Shown: piece after piece, positions 35,255 to 46,315 of the stretch | Numbering within the stretch: position 1 is the first letter of the stretch | Layout of the letters: every line of letters begins with the position of its first letter | DNA from: Tetmemena sp. SeJ-2015 | Lineage: Eukaryota > Ciliophora > Spirotrichea > Sporadotrichida > Oxytrichidae | Reading direction: 5' to 3' | DNA length: 64,000 nucleotides | Assembly (NCBI GenBank): GCA_027382625.1 | Contig: JAJKFJ010021161.1 | Span: 29,802 to 93,801 of the forward strand | Program-made: the position numbers and the translations under genes | Notes under the pieces: generated by a model | Seen by the model: the letters and a program-made list of their open reading frames with translations, nothing else | Database searches by the model: none | What the model was told of the DNA's origin: nothing

Positions 35255-37894
35255 TCAGAAAAGATCTGGTAGGTCCTTATAATCCATTTTTCTTCTCTTT
35301 AAACTACCGATGAATGACATTTGCCAGTGCTCATCAGTAATCTCTTTGAAATATTGGGGCTTCCATAAAATCTACTCTTCTCTATTTTATCTTCGCTTTA
35401 TTAGATGATGCTCTTTACTTTTCTTCAAGTCTGTGTTTTTCATCAGCAGCTTTATCATAGTCTCCTTCCTATACAAATCTTTTTTAGCCTCTAGTCTCGT
35501 CTTCTTCTGGTATCAGTAGGTGGAAGCGTCCTCTTCATCTATTCATCGATATAATTTAGATTGATGGTGTAATAGCCAAAGCCATACATTCTCTTTAATA
35601 AGGGCTGGTTTTGTATCAGCTTGGAATGATTGAACTGTTTCTCCGGTCCTCAGGCTTTTGATAGAGTACCTTTCATTCCAGAGACCATTAATTTCAAACT
35701 GATTCTTGCCATTTGCATCTGTGACAAAACCCTCCACCTTGTATGCATTTTTATTAGTCCAGCCTTGCGGTGTATCACTAACTCGCACTTTATATTCTTA
35801 GTTATATTCTTCACTTCCAGCTTTCCATGAACATCTAAAAATAGATGAGGCATGCAACTTTTCAGCTTTCCAACCACAAGATTATTGGCGGAGTTATCAG
35901 GGCGCTTGATGATAATGTGCTCTTTGGTATCGGTCAAAACCATGTGCTGCAATAATTATTGGCATAATAATTATAACTTTCTCTAAATTCGAGAGAACCT
36001 CCCCAGAAAAAGTTTTTGACATTCGTGTTTCCGTAAGTGTGATAACCCTTACCCTCAGAATAAAAGGCTGAGATGGGAGGGTGATGGGAAACTTGCTCGC
36101 AGAAGTATCTATAGTTTGGCTATATAATTTCGAAAGTTTCTCCTAAAAGAGGGTTGAAAGGTTTTCTATAATCTATCAAGATTAAATATCAGCGTACTAG
36201 CTCATAAGATATATTGCAATATGACCTAGGCGCTCACAGTCATCATTGTAAGTGAGAGCTAATTAAAGAGTGATAGTGAGTTAGCTCTGATATCTTCTAA
36301 AGTAGCGCAGTCTTAATTAATTTCAAGATAGCCCAAAGATTAAATAGATTCTTATTTAGCTTATTGGGATGCCTCCATAACCCATGATTAAACCCGAATT
36401 CTTAATTCAATTTCTATATCCTCTAGATAGAGACCATCATATTATTCCCTTGATTAGGGCTATTCGCATCTAGGAATTTTTCTTCCTCCTCAAACTCTAC
36501 TCTAGATCTGCCATTACTATTTTGCAGCATATTACTTTAACTCAAGCTTCCTTAATAAAATTGATTCCTTTATTAGATTAGGCTATCATATTGTGCCTAA
36601 TTTTGGAACTGACTATCACTATTTTGGTAATTCTGAAATTATGCATGATATCCATTTCATAATAAACTAAAGCAAAACTATTGAACTCATAAGAATTCCA
36701 TTTCTTTAGGGACTATTGAATTGATCTTGTTGACTATACATCTATCCGTTGATTGTATGTCTTCCCAAGGCTCCTCCATTCAGATGATGAGTAGAGTTAA
36801 ATGCCTCATTTCTGTCTTCTTGGAACAAACTTTAACTCGATGAGTCATGAGCCAGTTAATCTAAGCCAAACTGATTCACATTGTTATATAGGTTGTTGTG
36901 CAAGCCATTTGGCGCTGGATGAATCGACTGAGCGAAAGGGATCATTACTAAATTGATGTGAGGAGTTGAAGTTATCTTGATTGACGCTTCTTAAAGGTGA
37001 GCCCACATTAAGACTAAAGTTCTGGTTTACTCTGCTAGGTGATGACTGCATTGAAGAATTTGAGCCTCTTCTCTAATAGTTATATGCTTATTAAAATCAG
37101 CAAACTTATTAACTCGTCACTTAAGCCTCCAACTTAATATGGGACTTTATGGTCCATCAGGTTTGAATATTTTAGAACAAAATGCTAAGTTTAGTCTATC
37201 ATGCCAATTCGCAAGATTGATAATAATGTAAACCTTATTTTAGAGTGTTATTGTTATGATCCTAATATTCTTACCTCCGTCAAAGTCTTTCTATGGACTG
37301 CCCAAAGTGACTTAAGGTGTTTGCTTTAGCTGCTTAGGCTTGAACTTTTAATACCTGCCCTCCATGCACTGCTTCTAACTTTCGATTAGAGCATTTGTCC
37401 AGTCCACTTTTTCTTTTATTGCATTAGCTCTTAGGTATACTTCATTTGTTCCATTACAGATTAAATTTTAATACAATTGGCCACATTAAAAATTCACGTA
37501 TCATTAAATTAAATCACCAATTAAAGCACTCTCATTTTTTTAATTAGAAGAAATTATCTCGTTTAAATTTTTGGATAGTGAAACCGAAATTAAATGAGAA
37601 TTTTAAGCACAAGTTTAATAAATTATTGAATTGATTTTTTTCTCTCAAATAAAACTTCATAATATTTACTGCTATCAGCAACTTAAACCAAGAAAGTATT
37701 AAAATATAAATTGGAAGATAAAAATTAGGTTTGTCTTTTTGGTCACCAGAAATCTTGGCTATTTTCATGTGAATAGAGCCTTGAGGCTTGCCTCCTTGTT
37801 TGTCTAAATATACGAGTGTGTCTTCATGAAGAATGAAGTAATAGCGAATCCACCCATTGAAGAAACCTTCTTGCTTAAATAAATACCCTTCCAT
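35255..37894 (-). CDS. Oxysterol-binding protein (PH domain plus ORD), scrambled
   Basis: Starts at ATG 37894 with a PH domain: MEGYLFKQEGFFNGWIRYYF, ILHEDTLVYLDKQGGKPQGS. A long Q/N/S-rich linker follows (36400-37300). The ORD follows at 36350-35255: DDCERLGHIAIYLMSQYA, RKPFNPLLGETFEII, YFCEQVSHHPPISAFY, GFVTDANGKNQFEINGLWN, TLPPTDTRRRRDQRLKK, DYDKAADEKHRLEEKQRA, and PQYFKEITDEHWQMSFIG before TGA 35257-35255. HHPP is the phosphoinositide/sterol-site hallmark. The preceding NEPIS block is missing here and found at 34.2 kb. An IES with pointer AGCT (36257-36282) joins EDIRA to LTYNDDCERL. Expected role: lipid transfer at membrane contact sites. Confidence 0.88.
36257..36282. other. IES in the OSBP gene, pointer AGCT
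   Basis: AGCT lies at 36257-36260 and 36283-36286. Removing 26 bp joins LEDIRA to LTYNDDCERLGH in frame on the minus strand. Confidence 0.8.
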
Positions 37895-38586
37895 TTTTGC
37901 TTTTGCTCACTTATTTTAACGTGGTCTATATTTATAATTGCAACTACTACAATTTTATTACTGATTAAAATATTGCAAAAACTTGATAATTAATTCATTT
38001 AAATTCTTATTTTTTATTAAGAATAGAACCTAGTGTGACCAGGTATCAATATACATTTTATTTATTCTTTCAAAATTTGATTTGAGCCACATTTATGAAT
38101 TTCTTTAATTTATGATAGATAAGAGAAATGCAATATTAAATTAGCAAAATAAATATTTAAAACATATTGTAATTTAACGAAAAAGAGGTCTACCTATTTA
38201 AGACGCCTTCTAGCAATAAACAATAAGAAATCTTAATTATTTTCCTCATTAGAGATCATCATCTTAAATTCAATTATTGCACTTAATTAATTTCCAATCT
38301 AAGCTAAATATTTAGTTTTAATCTTAATCTCTGAAAGAGTAGAATTCATAGTTTTTAAAATGAAGAATTAACGATTTTCACAAAAATAGACGATGAAAAA
38401 TAAATTTAATTATTTTAAAGATGCTTTATATTTTTCTATTTTTATCCAAATGACTATATGAAGCATAGCATATATAGTTTTTAAATTACGTCATTTATGT
38501 GTTTTTAATTATTACGAATTTCTACGTTTTTAAGTTTGAGGCAAAAATAAATCTACCTAAAATTAGACTGAATAAAGCTAGGAAGC
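37895..38586. other. AT-rich intergenic region with a conserved 16-mer
   Basis: No coding frame. TTACGTCATTTATGTG occurs at 38486-38501, downstream of the first ABCG gene, and again downstream of the other two copies (46154-46169, 58139-58154). Confidence 0.6.
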
Positions 38587-41500
38587 TCATTGAGATGGGA
38601 TAACAAGATTCCAACTGCTGTTGGCTTGAGGTATACAAGAGAATTTCACTGGAACTTGGAAACCATAAATTTGAGACTCATCATTGCGAGGGTTCTGACT
38701 ACTACTATGAGGACTGCCAAGAGTAATAAATCTTTCCACATTCCCAAATCGTAACCTAGGTAGTCATAGATTTATTTATAACTTTTATTTGCAAAATAAG
38801 TTGCAAATTTAACGTTTGATAGAGGTTAATTTCATTCTTGGCATATGTTCTTTTGCCAAACTCGTTAGCCACTAAAGCCTCCATTCCATATCTAACCGGT
38901 GACACGTATTAAAGCCAGCCAATCCATTTTGGATAGGCACCTGCATTTGCGAAGAAGCCTCCAAACAGTACTTGAGGGAGGATAAAAACTGGAGTTAATA
39001 ATGTTTTATATATTTGCAATCAATTTATATTAAAATTGTGAGTCAGTGCTACAGCATCTTCCTCTTTTTCGAACAACGAAGATATCAAGAATCCAAAGGT
39101 GGCTGCTAAGAAGGACACCATGAAAGTGATAAAATTTATAAGTTGAATAGAAAATATCCTGATAAAATTATATATAAAAAATATCGAATTATGGTTAAAT
39201 ATCTTGTAATTAAATCTGCTCGATTTTTTATACCTCTAGTTTGATGAGGTATAGCACTATAGCCTCAAATCTTGGTTCACTACGCCACTACATGCAGTGA
39301 GCGAAAGAGAAGTATTAAGAGAAAGTGACTGCGTACTATAAGTCCCATTGGTATTAGCCTAGTCAAGGCAAGACTATTTAACTATATTTGAATAGCCAAA
39401 GTTGCTCAACACTGAGAGCAAGATTGTTTCACTGAAAAAGAAAGCAGTAAATAAGCTAAGTAATTTTAGGAAGGAATTAAAATCAATTTCAATCTAGCAT
39501 TATTAGTATAGATAGAAAGTCTATTACATGTAAAAAGAAAAGAAATCTGAAAGATTATATGTTTTAGTTATATAAAAATTGCTCATGGTTGCATAGAACT
39601 TCATCAAACATTTTATTTATAACTCCAACTCCAGTTGCAGTTCTTATCTATGAGTAAGAGCAATATACTTGGCTCGATGTTTTAGGTTCAATAGCATTAG
39701 TTTGACTAGGATTATGAGAATGGATTTCTATGGTGTCAAAACCTACCTCCTTATTTTAATACAATATAGCCCCCCTTGCTACAGATTATTTTTCCTTTAC
39801 CTTTTATCTTGATGATCCTTCTTGAATATATTTGTTATATTTCAATGATAAGGTAGAAGTAGAAAAACTGCGAAGCGGTAACTGTAAGGCCGATGCCAAA
39901 GTAAATTATAATTGCGTTGAGCATGGGTTGAATCATGGTTATGGGTGTGTCAACAATCACCTTGGCCAAATAATAGGCTGGCACACCATACATTTAATTA
40001 GACAGTTCTCTCAAGAACACAGGGCGCTCGTCCTGGAAGATTAGGATTGTGGCAATAGTTTGCACAAACATAATATTTACCAGCATATAGAACAGAGTTA
40101 ATTTTAAATGGGGGGGGCCTTTCCTCGTTATCCACTTTTTTCATAGAAAAAAAATTTAAAATCAAGATATAACCTAAAATCAGTCAAAAAATCCAATTTT
40201 AGTCCAAATTCAAATCACAGGTTCTAGTCGGGCATATTTTTATTTTAGATATTAAAAAGATCTTTGAAAAATTATTAATTTTGGATAAAAAATTTATTGC
40301 AAAAAGAATTTTTATAAAAATTAAAAAATAAGATGAGTTCAAAAGTTTAAGAAAAATATTCCAAAAGCTCTAGTTGTCTTAACTAAGATATCAGACGTTT
40401 AGAATCTATAATTAAAGCACTCAATAAAACATAAGCTATTCTTTTGTAAATCTAAATACTTTTATCATAACTATTTTTCTATGTATTCTATAATTATTAT
40501 ATTAAAATGCAGCTAGTTTTTAATAAGATCTTCTGAAAGATAAAATCTAGATACTTATTTTTAAATTAATGCTAATTTTTTAACATAAAGAATATAGCCT
40601 GGTTAGACCCTTTGAAATTAAATTTGGACTAAAAAATTGTTGTTATTTTGCTAATTTTAGGTTAGATCATGATTTTTTATATTTTCATTTAAAAAAAGTG
40701 GATGACGAGGAAAGGCCCCCCCCAAATAAATTATTATAAATTTTAGAGATCCCGCTAGCCCCATCTACTTAACTATGCTATTACCGCTAAGGTCGTAAAA
40801 TACAGCAAGCATTTAATTAAAATAAAAATGAACGCATGATAAAGCCCATGAAAGCTGTATGGAAAAGTTTGACTAAGGTTTGTCTTCGGTCTCTCTTCAT
40901 TCCAGTCCAGTTTCTCTGAGAGCATACTTTGAAACAAACTAAATTTCAGATTGAAATATATAAATTAATTGAATTAGTTGAAGAAGCTGGAGGAAGCTTT
41001 GCTAGTCTGAGAGAAATCGAAGGGCTCAATTTCTATCTCCGACTGAACTTTCTTCACCTCTGGTACAAGCTTCGCTTGGTAGTTAAAGTTCAAAGATTTA
41101 GAGAGGAATTAATGATTATCCACGCTAAAAATAAAAGAAGCTCATGCATAACCTCAATTTGCATAAATTTGTAAGTCTTTACTCAAATAAATAAGTATGA
41201 ACACAATTCCTAAATTAGGACGTGAAAAGATCCAGTTAACTTAAGCATTTTGGCACCTTATTTGTAGCATAATATATTAAATGAATGCTTCATATGGCCG
41301 CTTTTTATAATAAGGAATTGATATATCATTAATTAAAAATATTCAAGGTTAGATATTTTCCAACTTGGAGATAGCATAAATCTCTTACGATTTCGGGATT
41401 CATCATAATTTCCTGGCAACTCTCTTAAAATTCTTTCTCACTTACACTGTACCACGAAAATAGAAACCTTTTAGAGAATTTTCCGTGAGCTTTAGGTTTA

Positions 41501-43301
41501 AAAAAAACAAGAAATTTTTTTCTCTAAGCTCCAAGTAACTTTGATACATACGGAAGTCATCAATTTTAATTTTTAAAGTTAATTATTAATTTCCCTTGGT
41601 AATTTGATTCTAAAAAGTGAATTTTTTTGTCGTCTGACTCTTGTTTGGGATAGTTAATCGAAAGGACTTGCATAAAGTAGTTTAGAATGTGATATATTTA
41701 TAATTTAAATGCTAAATTTTAAGTCAGCAGGATTTGAGAAAGTTGGGCAATTGAATCCTATTTATTTAAAGTAAAGGGTACTTTCTCGAGCAACAATAAA
41801 AAATGATGATGGCAAAAATAATTAAAAATGTATATATTGAGCAAAGCCTTAATACATGATATGCCCATCTGCCATGAGAATGAGCCTATCGAAGGAAGAG
41901 AATAAACATACCCAATAATCATATTGATTATTATTATTATATTCATGATAAAAATGAATGCTTCAGAAGATGGTTGATGAATAGTAGCAATTATAGCTTA
42001 TAATTTAATAAAAAAGAGAATTAAATTAGATATTAAATTAAAATTGAATAAATCAGTGGCAGTTGAAGTGTGTTCAATCTGAATAATAAATACACCATTC
42101 GATTCAGCATAAAATTATAATAACTTTTTATCCTTGCAACTTTTGTGTAGGAGTGCTCAATTAAGAGTTATAAGCGACACAAGTTTTAATGAAGACGACG
42201 ATGAGGATGAAAATGAGTGCGCGAGCCATATCTTGCTGCTGAGAGGTGCTACGAAGATTATTAAAGAAGAAACTCATATTAATTTTTGATAAGCTATCGA
42301 ACAAGCTGCAAATCAGGGGGTAATCTACGATTTCAACTGACACAAAGTTGCAACTCTCCATGTATTATTTTAATAAATCACCGATTTTAATTAAAATTCA
42401 TACTATATTGTCTTGCCTCTTCTTGCAAGTCTTTGAAGTAAACATATAAGATATATAACCGCTTTTTAAAAAAAGGGTAAAATAAATGTTTAGCTTGACA
42501 ATTTAAAGTGCTTTAAAGCTGTCCAAGCCTGAAGTTGGCTCGTCGAGTAGAACCATCGATGGATCGGAAATCAGTTCAACTCCGATGGATGTTCTCTTTC
42601 TCTCTCCTCCGGACAGCGATTTGAATCTCGCATTTCCTATAAATGTATCAGCAACGTGCAGTAGACCCAAGTCATGCAATTAAATATAATTGCAGAAGTT
42701 CTTCCACTCTCGCATTTTGTTGTTCCTTTGTCCAATAAGTAAATATAATTTAGTTTCTTTGAGATCTGGAGCTTGAGTCTGGCAGCGAATGTAAGGGCTT
42801 CTCTAGGTGTGAAATTGTAGAACAAAACATCGTCTTGCATAACGTAGGTGGCAATTTAGCCAAAAGTGTTCGAGGTTAAGGGAGTCTTGTCGTTGATGAG
42901 AATGTTGCCGCTGATCTATAAAAATTCAAAAATTTTTAACATCACTTTTATGATAAATTATTATCTTTGTTTTACCATTTCGGCCTATTCTGTCGCTGAT
43001 GAGGTTGAGAAGTGATGTCTTTCCAGCTCCTGAGGAACCCATAATATAGGTAGTCTGTCCTGGGAGTGCGAAACCACTAACCCCCTTGACAATCTATTGT
43101 CGCATAGTTTTGAAACCTTTCTCTTTAGCGTCCTTGGCATTTAACTTTACTTCTACTTCAAACTCTAAGTTTTCGAAACTCAACTTGACAGATCGCTTTG
43201 CTGTCTTGATTGCAGCTCTTGCGAGTTCGTTAAGATCTTCTTTTGCGAAATATATGTTTAAGGCAAATATAATTATTTGTGAAGAGTGTCTGGTTGCTCA
43301 T
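38587..43301 (-). CDS. ABCG half-transporter, copy 1 (carries two insertions; may be inactive)
   Basis: A White/WBC-type ABC transporter: nucleotide-binding domain first (from ATG 43301, MSNQTLFT), then six-span membrane domain. Motifs: [32 protein letters not shown] (Walker A), [12 protein letters not shown] (signature), [14 protein letters not shown] (Walker B) and ATIHQPSS (H-loop). A 416-bp repeat (41992-42407) interrupts the coding just before ATIHQPSS, and a 614-bp element (40110-40723) lies in a non-coding interruption of the membrane domain. Compared with copy 3, one extra base near 42690 shifts the frame after ARVEELL, and the C-terminus diverges in frame. It may be a pseudogene, or the inserts may be removed as IESs. 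The other copies lie at 46.3-51.6 and 58.2-60.8 kb. Confidence 0.75.
40110..40723. mobile_element. G8-ended inverted-repeat element 1 (MITE-like)
   Basis: Begins GGGGGGGGCCTTTCCTCG and ends with its complement CGAGGAAAGGCCCCCCCC; the inverted arms extend about 110 bp inward with some mismatches. The flanks suggest an AAAT target duplication. No coding. The same family is at 52495-53293, and a relative at 61415-62006. It is inserted in an IES or intron of ABCG copy 1. Confidence 0.88.
41992..42407 (+). repeat. 416-bp interspersed repeat, copy B
   Basis: Same length and orientation as copy A at 28882. Ends are TATAGCTTATAATTTAAT and the complement of TATAGTATGAATTTTAAT. It sits inside coding sequence of ABCG copy 1: in copies 2 and 3 the two flanks are contiguous (GGCAAGACTGTAATAGC in copy 3). 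TATA is repeated at both ends, as for a TA-target insertion or an IES pointer. Confidence 0.9.
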
Positions 43302-45329
43302 GGTTTAAGTAGTGATGATGTTTATTAGAATTAGTTATTAGTAGTATCTAATCAATTTGTGAGTGGCTTAACTATTCTAAAATTAAATAGATAATAAAAA
43401 TTAATTCATTGATTTGTTAGAATTCTCTTTTTTATATATTCAATTGGAAATTTAGCTCTTAATTTATCTTTTTTAAAGTTGAGGAATTTTTGAAAATAAA
43501 TAAAAAGCCTCAAAGGGAAAAATAATAAAACTTATCTCTTTTTAAGAATTTAAGTTGTCTAATAAAGTTCTTCCATCATATGAAATATGTATGCTTTATA
43601 TTTGAACATAATGTTTTGAATTTATTTTTAAATTGAGTTAACTAAAATGAAAACTTGTCTTTCACGAATGAAGTGGTGAATTTTTTATGATTCCGCACAG
43701 TACTCTCGGAAATTCTTTTTCCTTTTTATTGATCTAAATTTATCCATTCTTAATTTTATAAAGAGCAGGAAGTTCCTCTTTCGACACTTACTTTGCTAGT
43801 ATACTTATTGATTAAAGGAAATACGAAATTTTAAAGTTTAAAATATCTTGACTTCAGAATTTTCATATTTATTACCTAGTCGCTTTTAATTAAAGAAAAT
43901 TATTTTATCTGAATACTAATAAATATCTTTTAATTAATTTTTAATAAAAATGTACATAATTATCCTAAATGAGTTGCTTTTTAACTGTATAATGAGCTTG
44001 AATTTAAATATTTTATCCTCTTAAAGTGTTATTTATTTAATTTTAACTTCGGGATCCAGTATAATTAAAGCATATCTAAACTTATAAATAAATAGAGATC
44101 GAAGTAAGTAATATTTTATTAGAGTTTATTCTTAGAAATTCTAAATCTCTGACCTAATAGGATTCTTATTGTATTTTTCTTATAAATATAGTTTTTCTAT
44201 ACACGTCATTAATCTCATGAGTAATGAAGATAAATTAATTTATTTTCCTAAAAATTTTTAATAAATCATTTAAAAATTTATTTTATAAAAATTAAATAAG
44301 CCTCTCTAACTCATCTTAAGCCCTAAACTAATTCTATTTTTATTTAATTATAAATCTATAAATTGTATAAATTGTATACATTTAATGCTTTTAATTTTTC
44401 TTTATGATGCTCTGAATTTTGAGGCTTCAAGATAAAAAGAAGTTTATTATTTATTGATATTTCTTTGCAGCTTATTAACATTTATAATATTTTGCAGGAT
44501 TGTTGGCTTCACTGTCTCAATTAAGTGATCAAGATTGAATTTTACATTTGCTTCTGCACTTTAATTATAATGCAGATTAAAAATATGATGATTAGAATAA
44601 AATATAAACAAATAATGACATGAAAGTTAAAACAAAAAATATGAGTTTAATTTGAAATTATAAAGGCTTGAAATGAAGTGTAATATTGAGATTTAATATC
44701 CATAAAATTGCTAAAACTAGTGAATATACTTTATTGAACAATTTATGACTAAAATTTAGTGTAATAAAAAAGGATATACTTCGATTCAAGACTATTCTTT
44801 GGGAAAAAAAATAAAATATTTCTTATCACAGCTTCAAATTATATAATGATAAAGTGAATAAATATTAAGCCTCTTTTTTATTATCAAATAATTATCTAAA
44901 CAAAGAGGTATACAAACCTTAAACTCTTTAATTTATTTTTTTTAATTATCCCTGATTTACTTAAGTCAATCGGATAAATTTAGAATCGCTTTAATTGAAG
45001 CCAATTGCAAATTTGTACTCTTAAGAACAAAATTTTTAAATCAAGCATATTAAATTAGAGAAAAAGCAGAATTGGGCAAGATACAATGTATTTTCCTTAA
45101 AACTAAGTAAGGATTTTTAAGACTTTGTCTTTAAAGTATTTAAAAATATAAACGAGAGAAGTATAGCAAATAAGGTAGAACAAGAATTAATCAATAATAA
45201 AAATATTGAAATTATAAAAATTAGAGAAGTAAACTATAAGTCAAAGAAAAGCAAATTAAGTTAAGCAATAAATAGGAAAACTGAAATTAATTGTTTACGA
45301 ATGTTTTTAATATTCTTTTTGTATTTCAC
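43302..45329. other. AT-rich intergenic region upstream of ABCG copy 1
   Basis: About 2 kb without credible coding. Parts resemble the 5' flanks of copies 2 and 3 (for example AGTATAATTAAAGCAT near 44058 and 62192), showing that the duplicated unit extends upstream of the genes. Confidence 0.6.
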
Positions 45330-45647
45330 TCATTATGATGTGGCTGCTAAGGGAGACACCACAAATAATAGAAGCAGACCAATTAAACTATTTTCAAATA
45401 ATATACAGTTTTTAATAAAACAAATTTTTTAAAAGTGGATTTACTTAAAAGAGATTGAGCAACTAGAGGAGAGAGAAAAAGGAAAAAAGCTCAATAATTG
45501 AGGAGAGGAAACAAATTTAGCAATAGTAGTTTTAGAGATCAACACAGATAGGAGATTTTTTATCTCATTCTCCAAGTATAGTGATATAGTTACCTTACTT
45601 GCATTTTAAATTTAGAAGATTCTTGAGGAAAAACAATAAAATATCAT
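45330..45647 (+). pseudogene. Decayed partial copy of the SWI3/SMARCC gene
   Basis: Two blocks match the intact gene at 55671-58063. The block 45334-45400 (GATGTGGCTGCTAAGGGA...) matches 56450-56520 (GATGTGGCTGCAAAGGGT...). The block 45439-45645 (AAGAGATTGAGCAACTAGAG..., later GATTTTTTATCTCATTCTCC) matches 57462-57680. The roughly 900 bases between them in the intact gene are absent. Frames are broken by indels. Its position just before ABCG copy 2 mirrors the intact gene just before ABCG copy 3. Confidence 0.82.
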
Positions 45648-46064
45648 TATAGTCGGAATTTTAATTAAAATCGGTGATTGGTTAAAATAATAAATGGAGA
45701 AATGCAACTTCGTGTCAGTTGAAATCACAGATTCACCCCCTGATCTGCAGCTTGTTCGATAACTTATCAAAAATTAATATGAGGTTCTTCTTTAATCATC
45801 TTCGTAGCACCACTCAGCAGCGAAATATGATTCACGCACACTTTATCATCTTCATCATCTTCTTCATTTAAACTTGTGTCGCTTATAACTATTTAATATG
45901 CGCTACCAGACAAAAGTTGCAAGGATAAAAAGTTCTAAGAATTTCATGCTTAATCGAATGGTGATATTATTATTTAAATCTGACACACTTTAACTGCTAC
46001 TGATTTGTTCCATTTTAATTTAATATCTAATTTAATTCTCTTTTTTATTAAATTCTCAGCTATA
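45648..46064 (-). repeat. 416-bp interspersed repeat, copy C (inverted)
   Basis: The reverse-complement copy, 417 bp, starting TATAGTCGGAATTTTAAT and ending with the complement of TATAGCTGAGAATTTAAT. It directly follows the SWI3 remnant and precedes ABCG copy 2. Confidence 0.9.
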
Positions 46065-46315
46065 TAAAGCTAAATGATTATTTTCAAGATCTTAAATTTT
46101 TCAATAAATTTCTCGGCAAGTGATGTTTACAAAGATACGAAAATAGGTTTTAATTACGTCATTTATGTGAATTTAATTTTTATGAGTTTCTTAAAATTTA
46201 AGATCAAGGCAAATTCTATTTGCCTAAGAATAGATTGAATAAAGCTAGGAGGCTCAATTTAATGAGATAGATTGACACGTATCAATCTCTCATTGGCTTA
46301 GGGTATACCTACCGC

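Noticed and set aside
36230..36330. Alternative OSBP join using the 7-bp repeat TTTAGAA
   Set aside because: It leaves the conserved DDCERLGH block out of frame and shortens the domain; the TCTAT join is in frame and gives normal spacing.
40110..40723. Reading the G8/C8 tracts as telomere repeats
   Set aside because: Hypotrich telomeres are C4A4 repeats; these are single uninterrupted tracts followed by a unique CCTTTCCTCG and form inverted element ends.
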